From: Palsa-295 sp963781105
GTDB taxonomy: Bacteria; Acidobacteriota; Terriglobia; Acidiferrales; UBA7541
Length of the DNA: 64,000 bases
Assembly: GCA_963781105.1 (NCBI GenBank)
Contig: CAWAED010000002.1
Coordinates: 305,585-369,584 of the forward strand
Direction of reading: 5' to 3'
How positions within the stretch are numbered: the stretch's first letter is position 1; every line of letters starts with the position of its first letter. The translations under genes were made by a program, and so were the position numbers. A model generated the notes under the pieces. The model was not told where the DNA came from. It made no database searches and saw only the letters and a list, made by a program, of their open reading frames with translations. Of the stretch, positions 8,193-17,000 are shown piece after piece.

Positions 8193-9542
8193 ATGCGGGA
8201 AGAGAAACCGATCGGGGAGCGCGGGACTGGCGACGGCGCCGCTGCGTCGGTGGCGACGCTTGCGGGGGCGCAGAAATTTGGGATATTCGCCGGGAATTTC
8301 CGATGGGTGATTTGCGCGCTTTTGTTTTTCGGCGTGACGAAGAATTACATGGACCGGCAGGTTTTGGGGGTGCTGAAAGGCACGCTGCAACACGATCTTG
8401 GTTGGAGCGAGATCGATTACGGGAATCTGGTGTTTGCGTTTCAGGCGGCGTATGCCGCGGGAATGATTTTTGTGGGGCGCTTGATTGACCGGCTGGGGAC
8501 GCGCGTTGGTTATGCAGTGGCGATGATTTTTTGGAGCCTCGCGTCGATGGGACACGCGTTCGCGAATTCGCTGGCAGGATTCATGATTGCGCGATGCGCA
8601 CTGGGTTTCGGCGAAGCGGGAGTGTTTCCGGCGAGCATCAAGTGCGTTGCGGAATGGTTTCCGAAGAAAGAGCGGGCGCTGGCGACGGGGATATTCAACG
8701 CGGGAACGAACGTCGGGGCGATCGTCACGCCGCTGGTGGTGCCGTGGATCGTGGTGCATTGGGGATGGCGTTGGGCGTTTATTTGCACTGGAGCGCTGGG
8801 CTTTGCGTGGCTGATTTTGTGGCTGCTGCTTTACCGCAAACCGCGGGAGCATCCGCTCTGCACCGAAAGCGAGCGCGAATATATCGAGAGCGACGCGGAA
8901 ATTTCGCAGGGGCAAATACAGTGGGCGCAACTGCTGCCGCACAGACAGATGTGGGCGATTGCGGTGGGGAAATTCATGACGGACCCGATCTGGTGGTTTT
9001 ATCTTTTCTGGATTCCGGACTATTTGCAGCGCGAACACGGTTTGCACCTGACGCAAATCGGGCTGCCCATCCTGGTGATTTACGTGATTTCGGATGCGGG
9101 AAGCGTGGCGGGCGGGTGGCTTTCTTCTTTTTTGATGCGGCGCGGGTTTTCGGTGAATGCGGCGCGGAAGAGCGCGATGTTCGTGTGCGCCTTGAGCGTG
9201 GTTCCGATTGCGATTGTTTACCGGATTTCGGGGTTGTGGCCGGCTACGTTGGTGATTGGACTCGCAGCCGCGGGACACCAGGGATTTTCGGCGAATATGT
9301 ACACTTTGGCGTCAGATTTGTTTCCTTCGCGAGCGGTTGCGTCGGTGGTGGGGATTGGAGGGATGGCCGGAGCGGTGGGCGGGATGCTGATCGCGGAGAT
9401 TGTAGGACACGTGCTGCAGTGGACCGGCAGCTATGTGGTTCCTTTTTTCATCGCGGCGTCGGCTTACTCGCTCGCGCTTATGTTCATTCAGATTTTGAGT
9501 CCTGCGCTGGAGCCGGCGCCGGTGAGAACACTTCAGATTTAG
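8193..9542 (+). CDS. MFS transporter, hexuronate/anion:cation symporter type (ExuT-like)
   Basis: Twelve-helix MFS protein of the ACS family, which moves hexuronates, aldonates or other organic anions with protons. The family motif NYMDRQVLG lies in helix 1, GRLIDRLGTR is the loop 2-3 motif, and GFGEAGVFPAS follows in helix 4. A hydrophilic N-terminal stretch of about 35 residues precedes helix 1, so a later start is possible. The 3' end overlaps the convergent efflux gene by 59 bases. Together with the divergent ROK kinase it forms a small sugar-uptake unit (inference). Confidence 0.85.
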   Translation: MREEKPIGERGTGDGAAASVATLAGAQKFGIFAGNFRWVICALLFFGVTKNYMDRQVLGVLKGTLQHDLGWSEIDYGNLVFAFQAAYAAGMIFVGRLIDRLGTRVGYAVAMIFWSLASMGHAFANSLAGFMIARCALGFGEAGVFPASIKCVAEWFPKKERALATGIFNAGTNVGAIVTPLVVPWIVVHWGWRWAFICTGALGFAWLILWLLLYRKPREHPLCTESEREYIESDAEISQGQIQWAQLLPHRQMWAIAVGKFMTDPIWWFYLFWIPDYLQREHGLHLTQIGLPILVIYVISDAGSVAGGWLSSFLMRRGFSVNAARKSAMFVCALSVVPIAIVYRISGLWPATLVIGLAAAGHQGFSANMYTLASDLFPSRAVASVVGIGGMAGAVGGMLIAEIVGHVLQWTGSYVVPFFIAASAYSLALMFIQILSPALEPAPVRTLQI

Positions 9543-11106
9543 CGGGGATCATTTGCGCGGCTACGGCGGCGCTGGCTGCTGCTAGCGCTGCGCAGATCAG
9601 CATTACGGCGCGGAAGCCGGAGACGAAGGCGCGGGAGATGGACGTTTGGATCAGCGTGGTCGTGTCGGCGTCGAGGCCCTGGGGTAGGTTGAGACCGGCT
9701 AGCTTGGTTTCGTTGGAGTGAAGATACTGGAGAACGCCGGAAGGAAGCTGCGCGTTCGCGAGAGCGTGATGCAGGCTCGCGCTGAATAATTTCACCATTA
9801 CGATGCCCAGGATAGCTACGGCGAGCACGCCGGCTACACGGGCTACTGCGTTGTTGATGCCGGAGGCGGCGCCGGCGCGGTTCTGGTCTACGGAATTCAT
9901 TACTACGGTGGTGAGTGGCGCCACGCTGATTGCGAATCCCAGACCGAGAACGACGAACGCTGGGAAAAATGCTGTCCAATAATTGGCGCCCGCGCCAGGG
10001 ACTGCAAAGAGAATGAAGCCTGCTGCCGCGATGAGCGGCCCGACGATCAGTGGGGCTCTGGGACCATAACGCGTGACCAAGCCACCGGACCAGCGCGAGA
10101 GAAAAAACATGAGCAGAATAAACGGGAGCGCAGCAGCGCCGGTGGCGGTGGTGGAATATCGCTGCACCTGGATCAGGTTCATGGGAAACAAGAAAAAGAA
10201 GATGCCAACCGCGGAGTAGAGGAACAGGGTGAGCAGGTTTGCTCCGCTGAAACTGCGCGAGTGAAACAGGGCTAGTGGAACCATCGGTGAACTTACGTGG
10301 GATTCGATGAACGCGAAAGCTATCAGGGATGCGAAGCCGACGATCAGGCTTCCGAAAACCAGAGGTTGGCGCCAGCCTAGACTGCTGGACTCGATGAAGC
10401 CGTAAACCACGCCGGCGAGGCCGATGGTTGCTACGAACGCGCCGGCTTTGTCTACGCGCCCAGCAGTTGCGTTGCGGGTTTCCGGAATATGCCAGAGCGA
10501 GACGGCGATCACGGCAGCCGCTAACGGAACATTGATGAAGAATACCCAGCGCCAGGAAGCGTGTTCGATGAGCCAGCCGCCGAGAACTGGTCCCATGGCC
10601 GTGGTGATGGCGGTGAAGCCGGACCAAATGCCGATCGCCTGGCCGCGATTTTTTTCGTCGAAAGATGCGCTGATGATGGAGAGGCTGCCGGGCACGAGGA
10701 AGGCGGCGCCGACGCCCTGGATGCTGCGCGCGAGCACGAGCTGCTGAATGTTGGCAGCGAGTCCGCAGGCGATGGAAGCGGCGGCGAAGACTCCTACACC
10801 GATCACGAACATCAAACGACGACCGTAGAGATCGCCGAGAGAACCACCCACCAGAATCAGCGCTGCCAGAAGCAGGCCGTATGATTCGACGACCCACTGA
10901 ACGCCGACGACCGTCGCGTGAAGACTGGACTGTAGCGCAGGCAGAGCGACGTTTACGACGGTGCTATCAATGAACGCCATGCTGGAACCGAGGATGGTTG
11001 CTGCGAGGATCCAACGTCGCGCCGGCGCCGCGCTAGGAACGTCAGGCTTGCCTGCGCGGATCAGGGCTTCGTCACATGGCGCTTTCACGGAGCTAGGATA
11101 AGGCAA
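9484..11106 (-). CDS. DHA2-family drug efflux MFS (EmrB/QacA type, 14 helices)
   Basis: Proton-driven export of toxic hydrophobic compounds across the inner membrane. Motifs seen: AFIDSTVVNVALP in helix 1 (DHA2 motif D1), GSLGDLYGRR (motif A), and GPVLGGWLIEHASWRWVFFINVP (motif C region, quoted in part: GPVLGGWL, WRWVFFINVP). Fourteen hydrophobic segments and about 540 aa fit DHA2. TTG 11106 or GTG 11088 could be the start; neither has a strong ribosome site. It is last in the series marR, yceI, pirin, efflux, so MarR control of an efflux/stress set is likely (inference). Confidence 0.87.
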   Translation of the reverse strand: MPYPSSVKAPCDEALIRAGKPDVPSAAPARRWILAATILGSSMAFIDSTVVNVALPALQSSLHATVVGVQWVVESYGLLLAALILVGGSLGDLYGRRLMFVIGVGVFAAASIACGLAANIQQLVLARSIQGVGAAFLVPGSLSIISASFDEKNRGQAIGIWSGFTAITTAMGPVLGGWLIEHASWRWVFFINVPLAAAVIAVSLWHIPETRNATAGRVDKAGAFVATIGLAGVVYGFIESSSLGWRQPLVFGSLIVGFASLIAFAFIESHVSSPMVPLALFHSRSFSGANLLTLFLYSAVGIFFFLFPMNLIQVQRYSTTATGAAALPFILLMFFLSRWSGGLVTRYGPRAPLIVGPLIAAAGFILFAVPGAGANYWTAFFPAFVVLGLGFAISVAPLTTVVMNSVDQNRAGAASGINNAVARVAGVLAVAILGIVMVKLFSASLHHALANAQLPSGVLQYLHSNETKLAGLNLPQGLDADTTTLIQTSISRAFVSGFRAVMLICAALAAASAAVAAQMIPAKSEVFSPAPAPAQDSKSE

Positions 11107-11158
11107 CGAAGGTGATCCGCGCAGTGATTCGTGGTTTTGTGCGACGCCTCAGCGATGT

Positions 11159-12064
11159 TTAGCGATGCTTGATGAAGTCACCGGTCTGCAGTTCGTTTAC
11201 CGCCTGGCGCAGTTGCTCTTGCGTGTTCATGACGATCGGGCCGTACCAAGCGACCGGCTCCTCGATTGGCTTGCCGGAGACCAGCAGGAAGCGAATGCCT
11301 TCCTTGCCAGCATGGACGACAATCTCATCGCCGCGATTGAAGAGGACGAGCGAGTGATTGCCGACTTCATATTTGGCAGGCGCGTCGGGAGTGTCTACTC
11401 GCTCAGTTAGAACCGCGCGAGGTTGTGACGAATCGCGAAACGCGCCGGAGCCTGCGAAGACGTAGGCGAAGGCGTTGCGCGTGGTTTCGATTTTGATGCG
11501 CTTGGTTTGATTCGGCGGAACCGAGATGTCGAGATAGCTCGGATCGGCGGCTACGCCTTCGACCGGTCCCCGCTTGCCCCAAAATTCGCCACAGATGATG
11601 CGCGCGCGAGTGCCGTCATCGTCGGTGACTTCCGGAATCGCGCTGGCAGGAATGTCCTGATAGCGCGGGTCGGTCATCTTCAGCGCCGCGGGAAGATTGG
11701 CCCAGAGCTGGAAACCGTGCATACGGCCGCGCGAATCGCCTTTGGGCATTTCCTGGTGAAGAATGCCGCTGCCGGCGGTCATCCATTGCACGTCGCCAGC
11801 GGTCATTTTGCCTTTGTTGCCGAGACTATCGCCGTGCTCGACGGAACCGGCGAGGACGTAGGTGATGGTTTCGATGCCGCGATGCGGATGCCAGGGAAAG
11901 CCAGCCATGTAATCGTCCGGATTCTCGTTGCGGAAATCGTCGAGCAGCAGAAATGGATCGAAGTCTTTGGTTTTGCCGAAACCGAAGGCGCGCTGGAGTT
12001 TTACCCCGGCGCCTTCGATTGTCGGAGTGGTCTGAATGATTTGTTTTACTGGACGTAGAGACAT
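11159..12064 (-). CDS. pirin family protein
   Basis: Bicupin protein; some pirins oxidise quercetin, others act as redox-sensitive regulators. The iron ligands of the N-terminal cupin are visible: HPHRGIET (two His) and GILHQEMP (His and Glu). MHGFQLWANLP follows, the family's conserved core block. Length of 301 aa is typical. GGAAATACG precedes ATG 12064. It lies 76 bases downstream of yceI and 52 bases upstream of the efflux MFS on the same strand, pointing to co-transcription in a MarR-controlled stress set. Confidence 0.9.
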   Translation of the reverse strand: MSLRPVKQIIQTTPTIEGAGVKLQRAFGFGKTKDFDPFLLLDDFRNENPDDYMAGFPWHPHRGIETITYVLAGSVEHGDSLGNKGKMTAGDVQWMTAGSGILHQEMPKGDSRGRMHGFQLWANLPAALKMTDPRYQDIPASAIPEVTDDDGTRARIICGEFWGKRGPVEGVAADPSYLDISVPPNQTKRIKIETTRNAFAYVFAGSGAFRDSSQPRAVLTERVDTPDAPAKYEVGNHSLVLFNRGDEIVVHAGKEGIRFLLVSGKPIEEPVAWYGPIVMNTQEQLRQAVNELQTGDFIKHR

Positions 12065-12140
12065 CGTATTTCCTTTTTGGCCCCGGGATGTGCGCGGCTG
12101 GGACGCCTTGTTTCTTTATGCGCCTGGCGGCCCGGGTATT

Positions 12141-12698
12141 TCAAGCCTTCACGAACTGCACGTCGAGCGTGAGGGTGACTTCTTCACCGACCAGAATGCC
12201 GCCGGTTTCGAGCGGAGCATTCCAGGCCAAGCCGAAGTCCTTGCGATTGATCTTGGTGGTGGCAGAAAGCCCGATGCGGGTGTTGCCCCACGGATCCTTT
12301 CCGGGAGCGGACGGACCCTCGACATTGAAGACGACGTTGCGAGTGATCCCATGGATGGTGAGGTCGCCCGCGACCGTGTGCTCGCCGTCTCCTGAGCGGG
12401 TGATGCGCGTGGATTTGAAGGTGAGCACGGGAAACTTCGCGACGTCGAGGAAGTCGGCGCTCTTGAGGTGCTCGTCACGCTGCGGATCGCGCGTGGTGAT
12501 GGAGGCCGCGTCTATGGTGGCTTCGATTTGAGATTTGGTCGAGTCGGATTCGTTGTGGGTGAGGACGCCCTTGACGCCGGTGAATTGGCCCTTCACGTGA
12601 GAGATCATCATGTGCTTGACCTTGAATTCGGCGACGGAGTGAACCGGGTCGATGTTCCAGGTGCTGATGGCGGATTGCGATGTGGCTGTTGCGCTCAT
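12141..12698 (-). CDS. yceI: YceI family lipocalin-like protein
   Basis: YceI proteins bind polyprenyl chains or quinone-like isoprenoids in a beta-barrel. The family opening TWNIDPVHSVAEFKVKHM is seen from residue 14, followed by SHVKGQFTGVKG and the DITxHG-like DLTIHGITRN. No signal peptide is evident, so this is a cytoplasmic member. AAGGAGACGACA precedes ATG 12698. Just upstream, between it and marR, lies a perfect copy of the MarR palindrome (12763-12774), so expression should follow the regulator. Confidence 0.9.
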   Translation of the reverse strand: MSATATSQSAISTWNIDPVHSVAEFKVKHMMISHVKGQFTGVKGVLTHNESDSTKSQIEATIDAASITTRDPQRDEHLKSADFLDVAKFPVLTFKSTRITRSGDGEHTVAGDLTIHGITRNVVFNVEGPSAPGKDPWGNTRIGLSATTKINRKDFGLAWNAPLETGGILVGEEVTLTLDVQFVKA

Positions 12699-12762
12699 TG
12701 TCGTCTCCTTTTTTTTGATTCGTTTGGTGCGTTCCAGCGGATTAGATGCGTTACACCAACAT

Positions 12763-12780
12763 TCGTTGCAACGATTATTG
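12763..12780 (-). promoter_or_regulatory. candidate MarR operator upstream of yceI
   Basis: TCGTTGCAACGATTATTG on the plus strand. The first 12 bases are a perfect palindrome. The same 18 bases, with two C/T changes, lie inside the marR promoter (13268-13285). Read on the minus strand, TTGCAA within the site could serve as a -35 box with TCTAAT 19 bases downstream. That promoter is weaker than the one of marR. Confidence 0.6.
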
Positions 12781-12792
12781 CGGTAAAAAAAA

Positions 12793-13254
12793 TCAGACTA
12801 CCCGGCTGCGGGCCACCTGCAACAGCTCGGTTAAGGTCTTCAGTTCCCGAGGCCCCAGATGGCCCAACTGTTTGCGATGGCCGGCTTGGACCGGCTTATC
12901 GAGCTTCGCGAGCAATTTTAGGCCGGCGGGCGTGATGCGGGCCATCACCGTGCGGCGGTCCTTCGTTTCGCGACAGCGCGAGATTAGAGCGCGCTTCTCG
13001 AGTCTGTCGAGAAGGCGGGTTACGTCGGGATCGCGCGTAATCATCCGGTTGGCTATTTCTCCGCAGGGCAGGCCTTCGGGCGCGCCACGCAGGATGCGGA
13101 GGACGTTGTACTGGGTGGCCGAGAGGTCTTCGGCTTTGAGGATGTGGTTGAGGCCGCGGGAGAGCATGTCCGTGGTGCGCAGAAGGTCGAGGAACGTTGC
13201 TTCTTCAGGCGAGCTGGCGGGCCGCCGTCTGGTTTGGTGATTGGCTGGCTTCAT
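12793..13254 (-). CDS. MarR family transcriptional regulator
   Basis: Winged-helix dimeric repressor. The helix-turn-helix region is seen around LSATQYNVLRILRGAPEGLPCGEIA (core QYNVLRIL and CGEIANRM), followed by the wing DPDVTRLLDRLEKRALISR and DRRTVMARIT. Start chosen at ATG 13254 (MKPANHQ): a perfect promoter ends six bases before it, so the earlier in-frame start at 13323 would lie upstream of the promoter. 153 aa is normal for MarR. Its ligand is unknown; it probably represses itself and the yceI-pirin-efflux genes downstream. Confidence 0.88.
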   Translation of the reverse strand: MKPANHQTRRRPASSPEEATFLDLLRTTDMLSRGLNHILKAEDLSATQYNVLRILRGAPEGLPCGEIANRMITRDPDVTRLLDRLEKRALISRCRETKDRRTVMARITPAGLKLLAKLDKPVQAGHRKQLGHLGPRELKTLTELLQVARSRVV

Positions 13255-13260
13255 GAACAC

Positions 13261-13289
13261 ATTATACTCGTTGTAACGACTATTGTCAA
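13261..13289 (-). promoter_or_regulatory. consensus sigma-70 promoter with embedded MarR operator; leaderless marR
   Basis: On the minus strand TTGACA (13284-13289), a 17-base spacer and TATAAT (13261-13266) give a perfect consensus promoter. The spacer holds TCGTTACAACGA, the same palindrome as upstream of yceI. Only six bases separate TATAAT from ATG 13254, so transcription should begin at or beside the A of the start codon. The mRNA is predicted to be leaderless. Confidence 0.8.
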
Positions 13290-14061
13290 GACGACTTAAG
13301 TGGTGGGCATGCGGCGGGCACATTCACGATATCGGGCCGGTTTCGAACCCTCCACTATTCGCAGTCGCTGGATTCGAAGGATATCGCAAGTTCGCGCGGC
13401 AGCTTCGTTGAGTGGGCACAAGATAACAGAAGTCGCGGTGACGCGCGGACGGCGCCTGCGCGGGCCGAACGGACAATGCGCGAAAGTGATCGGTGTTGGA
13501 AGCGCTACCCGCGAAAAATCACGCCGCTGGTTGGCGCCGACGGATACCTTTTGAATTATGAGGAATACATGGTGCGCCGAAGCCGATGCCTTGCGCAGGA
13601 CCACCCTGGCGCTTACCCAAAATCTCAGCATGGACTATGTCCCCGACACCTTGCTGCAATCGCTTCTGAAACTAGTTTCCGAAGATCTGCTGGGGCGCGC
13701 GGAATGGGAAGCGCCGCTCGCTCGCAAAGCAGCTTCTTAACCGGGGGTCCCTGGTGCCGCGCGTGGATTTTCTGGCGCCACTTTAGCCGAAGCTGCCTTG
13801 GAATCGAGTCTTGGTTAGGAAGGTGCTTGGCTTATCGACACTCCTTGTGATTCGGAAGGTTAACGGTCTATATATATGGAAAAGAAGAAGATTTTCGGGT
13901 AGCCTCCCGCTCCTAGGTGGTACATGCTGCCGAACTATCATTACTCCTATTTGGTCGGCGTGATAATTTTCTGGGTGGCGTGGCTCGTGTGCGCTGCTCT
14001 CGGAAAAACCTATCGATCCGAGCACCCGTTCACGGCACACAAATGGCCGCGGATGGGTAGC
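13290..14061. other. gene-free stretch with a sensor-kinase remnant
   Basis: Short frames here have no family likeness except the kinase remnant at 13558-13740. A 93-codon frame at 13924-14202 begins with one hydrophobic helix but runs antisense into the propeller gene and ends in an Arg-rich tail; I do not accept it as a gene. An AT-rich TATATATA lies near 13871. Confidence 0.5.
13558..13740 (+). pseudogene. remnant of a GAF/PAS sensor histidine kinase
   Basis: The 60-codon frame starts with EADALRRTTLALTQNLSMD followed by LLQSLLKLV, which is the entry to a GAF domain in large acidobacterial-type sensor kinases. It then jumps to VSEDLLGRAEWEAPLARKAAS and a stop. The second fragment of this kind in the window (55033-55581) ends almost identically, VSEDPPTRAETEAPLAREAAAD. 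This piece is best explained as a kinase gene with most of its middle deleted. No ribosome site is obvious. Confidence 0.5.
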
Positions 14062-17000
14062 TCACTCTGCAGAACCAACCGTTACGCAAACCTGAGCGTC
14101 GTGAACGATCATACCGCTACCCGATCCGGACATCGCGCGAATGGTGACGACAGACGTCTGCGGCTTTACAGCCGACGAAGGCGACGCGGCACATGCACCT
14201 AGTAGACTGATCGCGCAAACCAAGATACATGCGTCGATCATGTAGGCGCGTCGATTTGAAGCGCCGAGGAACAAAAGGCTGAATGCGAGCATTGCGAAGG
14301 AAAAGAAACCGAGCGGTCGTGCCCACGGGTCGGCAACACTCGCCGAATCGCGTATCGTAAAAGCAGACGGACCATTGCCTTTGACTGCGTCGGGGGAAAA
14401 TTCGCAAATGTAACCTGGGGGAAGCCCGGCCGCACAGCTCAGTTGCACGGTCTCCGCAAACCCTCCCAACGACTCGATCGAAATTCCCAAAGTGCCCTTG
14501 CCGGATCGCCCGATATTCAAGGCGTTTGAATCAACAGCCAAATTGAATCCTGGCCCTGCCGCCGGCCAGAGATCGGTAAGCACTGGCGAGACCGCGGGCG
14601 CGAGTGTGTTGGCAGCAGCGAAGCTGGCAGTCAAAATGTGGTTACCGCTCGATAACGCAGCAACGCGCAGCGACGCGATTCTGTTCTGACCGGCTGCCAC
14701 GGTCCCCAGGATCGCTCCGCTGTCGATAAACGTGACTCGCGCCGCCGTGATTGCCTCCGGCGCCGCGATAAATGCCGAAAGCAGGGTTCCCGACGGCGAG
14801 CTATCTTCGGAAACCGTCAGCGAAACGAACGCGGGAAGCAAATTCGACGCGGCACTCGACACCGTCACAGTCTGCGGAGCAGACGCGCTGCCAGCAAACG
14901 GTCCGTTCGCATTGAAAGCCGCGGTGATCTCATGGGTTCCCGCGCCGAGCGAAGCCGTACTAAAGGTAGCGCTTCCGTTGGCTTGCAGTCCCGATGTCCC
15001 GAGCGTGGTGGTGCCATCAAAAAAAGATGCGCCACCAAACGGCACACCCGAGGATGAGGAAACCTGCGCAGTGAACGTGATCACGGCTGCGGTCGTCGGA
15101 GACGTCGGCAAATACGAGATTGCAGTCGTGGTCGGATTCGTATTTACAGTTACGCGGACGGGCGCCGAAGTACTCGCCGAGAAGATGGCTGCCGTGTACA
15201 CCTGATCCGTGCTTGTAAAGCCGGGTTGGCTATATCCATCGTAGGTCGCCGTCAAGGAATGGCTGCCTGCCGCCAAAACAGAAACGTCATAATAGACGAC
15301 TCCGCTGGCGTTCACCGTCGCGGCGCCGATGACATTCGATCCGTCGTTGAAGGTGACTTCGCCCGCAGGCACCGGAGGATTACTAATGACCTTTGCCATG
15401 AGCCGCACGGTCTGGCTTGCAAGTATGGCCGTTGGCGTTGCCGTGAGCGCCGTGACCGTCGGATATGTGGGCGGTTCAACGACATGTTGCGTGGAAAAGC
15501 CGTTGCTAGCGTAGATCTTGTCCCCGTTGTACTCAGCGATAACCACGTGCGAGGTGGGAATCAACTGGTTAGGATAGACGTAATTCGCTGCCCCGTTGGT
15601 GAGCGCCACGGTGGCGACGAAAACGCCGTCCACGCTGAAGCTGACCGAGCCCGTTGGAACCATGCCTGACGCGCTTCCTGACAACACGAGCGAAAGCGTG
15701 ATCGTCTGATTGAAAACGGACGGTTCGGGGGATACCGACAGCTTTCCGGAGACCGCTGCGCCACTTCCCGAGGTTCCGTTTTCTTGATTCAAGAGAACTG
15801 TGACCGTTGTCCCGCCCGTATTTGCCGCGATAATGTCTGGAAAGCCGTCTCCATTCACGTCGGCGAGGCTGATCTCCGACACCTGGCCTCCGGCAACGTA
15901 GTCCACTTCACCTGCGAAAGTGCGATTACCCTGATTCATCAAAACTGCGACGCTTCCACCATCGGTCATTACTAGATCGGGTTTCTTGTCGCCGTTCAAA
16001 TCCCCCACCACCACCTGCGAATAGCGGTGAGACACAGGCACGAAGATCGGTGACTGGAAAGTTCCATCGCCATTTCCGTAGAAGATCGCAAGCGGTCCGA
16101 AATTCGCTCCGGCGTTTGGATTGGGGGACAAGATGACGTCGCCATTTCCATCGCCATCCACGTCGGCGACGGCCGCAACAACGTTGCTTGCGATCTGCGA
16201 GACAACGATGGAAGTGGCGTAACTAAATGTTCCGTCGCCCTTACCAAGCCATATTTCAAGATGGTCGTAATAGTTCAGGACGATGTCAGGAATCCCGTCA
16301 TTGTTCACATCTCCCGCGTTGTATAACCCAGTGGCATTGGGGAGACGAAGGTCGGTCGAAACCGAGGTGAACGATTCGTTGGTTTGACCGAGCGTTACGA
16401 CGATGCTGTCACCGTCGATGTAGGCCATGTCGGCACGGCCGTCGCGATTGAAGTCCGCGACAACTGGAGACCCGTTCGCAATGGAGACAGGAGACGAAAA
16501 TGTGCCGTTACCTGCGCCAAACGAGACCGTCTGTCCCCCGAATGGCGGCGCGCCGAAAAGAGTGGTCCCGAAAGTAAGATCCATTTTCTTGTCGCCGTTG
16601 AAGTCTGCCGCAATTAGAGAAGGATCCGGCGCTGCGGAGTCGTAGTCTGAATTCGGATCGGCGGCGAGTTTAAACGAACCCGCGCCGTTCCCCAGAAGCA
16701 GTCTTGGATATGTCGCCGAGACCGACACCGCGATGTCCGGAAAACCGTCGGAATTGAAGTCGGCGACGGCTGCTCCACCGACAGTGGTTCCCACTTCGAA
16801 GAAATCCGCGCTTGCGAATGTCCCGCTCCCATTCCCGATCAGGATTGCGATGCCTCCTTCCACGGGCATGGCGAGATCCAACTTCCCGTCGGCATTGAAA
16901 TCGGCGGCAACCGGTTTCGCGAGACTGATATAAACAGTGGATGCTCCACCGGACACTGACTTTTGGACTGCCGCGTATTCCAAATTTCCTTGCCCTAACT

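Noticed and set aside
8082..9278. 398-codon frame on the minus strand
   Set aside because: Antisense to the ExuT-like transporter with Arg/Pro/His-rich composition and no motif.
9539..10897. 452-codon frame inside the DHA2 transporter
   Set aside because: Alternate frame of the same strand, Arg/Ser-rich, no membrane helices; the DHA2 frame has all family motifs.
13330..13400. tRNA-like segment (GGTTTCGAACCC)
   Set aside because: Only a T-loop-like string is present; stems do not pair and no anticodon arm is at the right distance.
13924..14202. small membrane protein frame
   Set aside because: One hydrophobic helix, but the rest is antisense to the propeller gene and ends in Arg repeats; no ribosome site.
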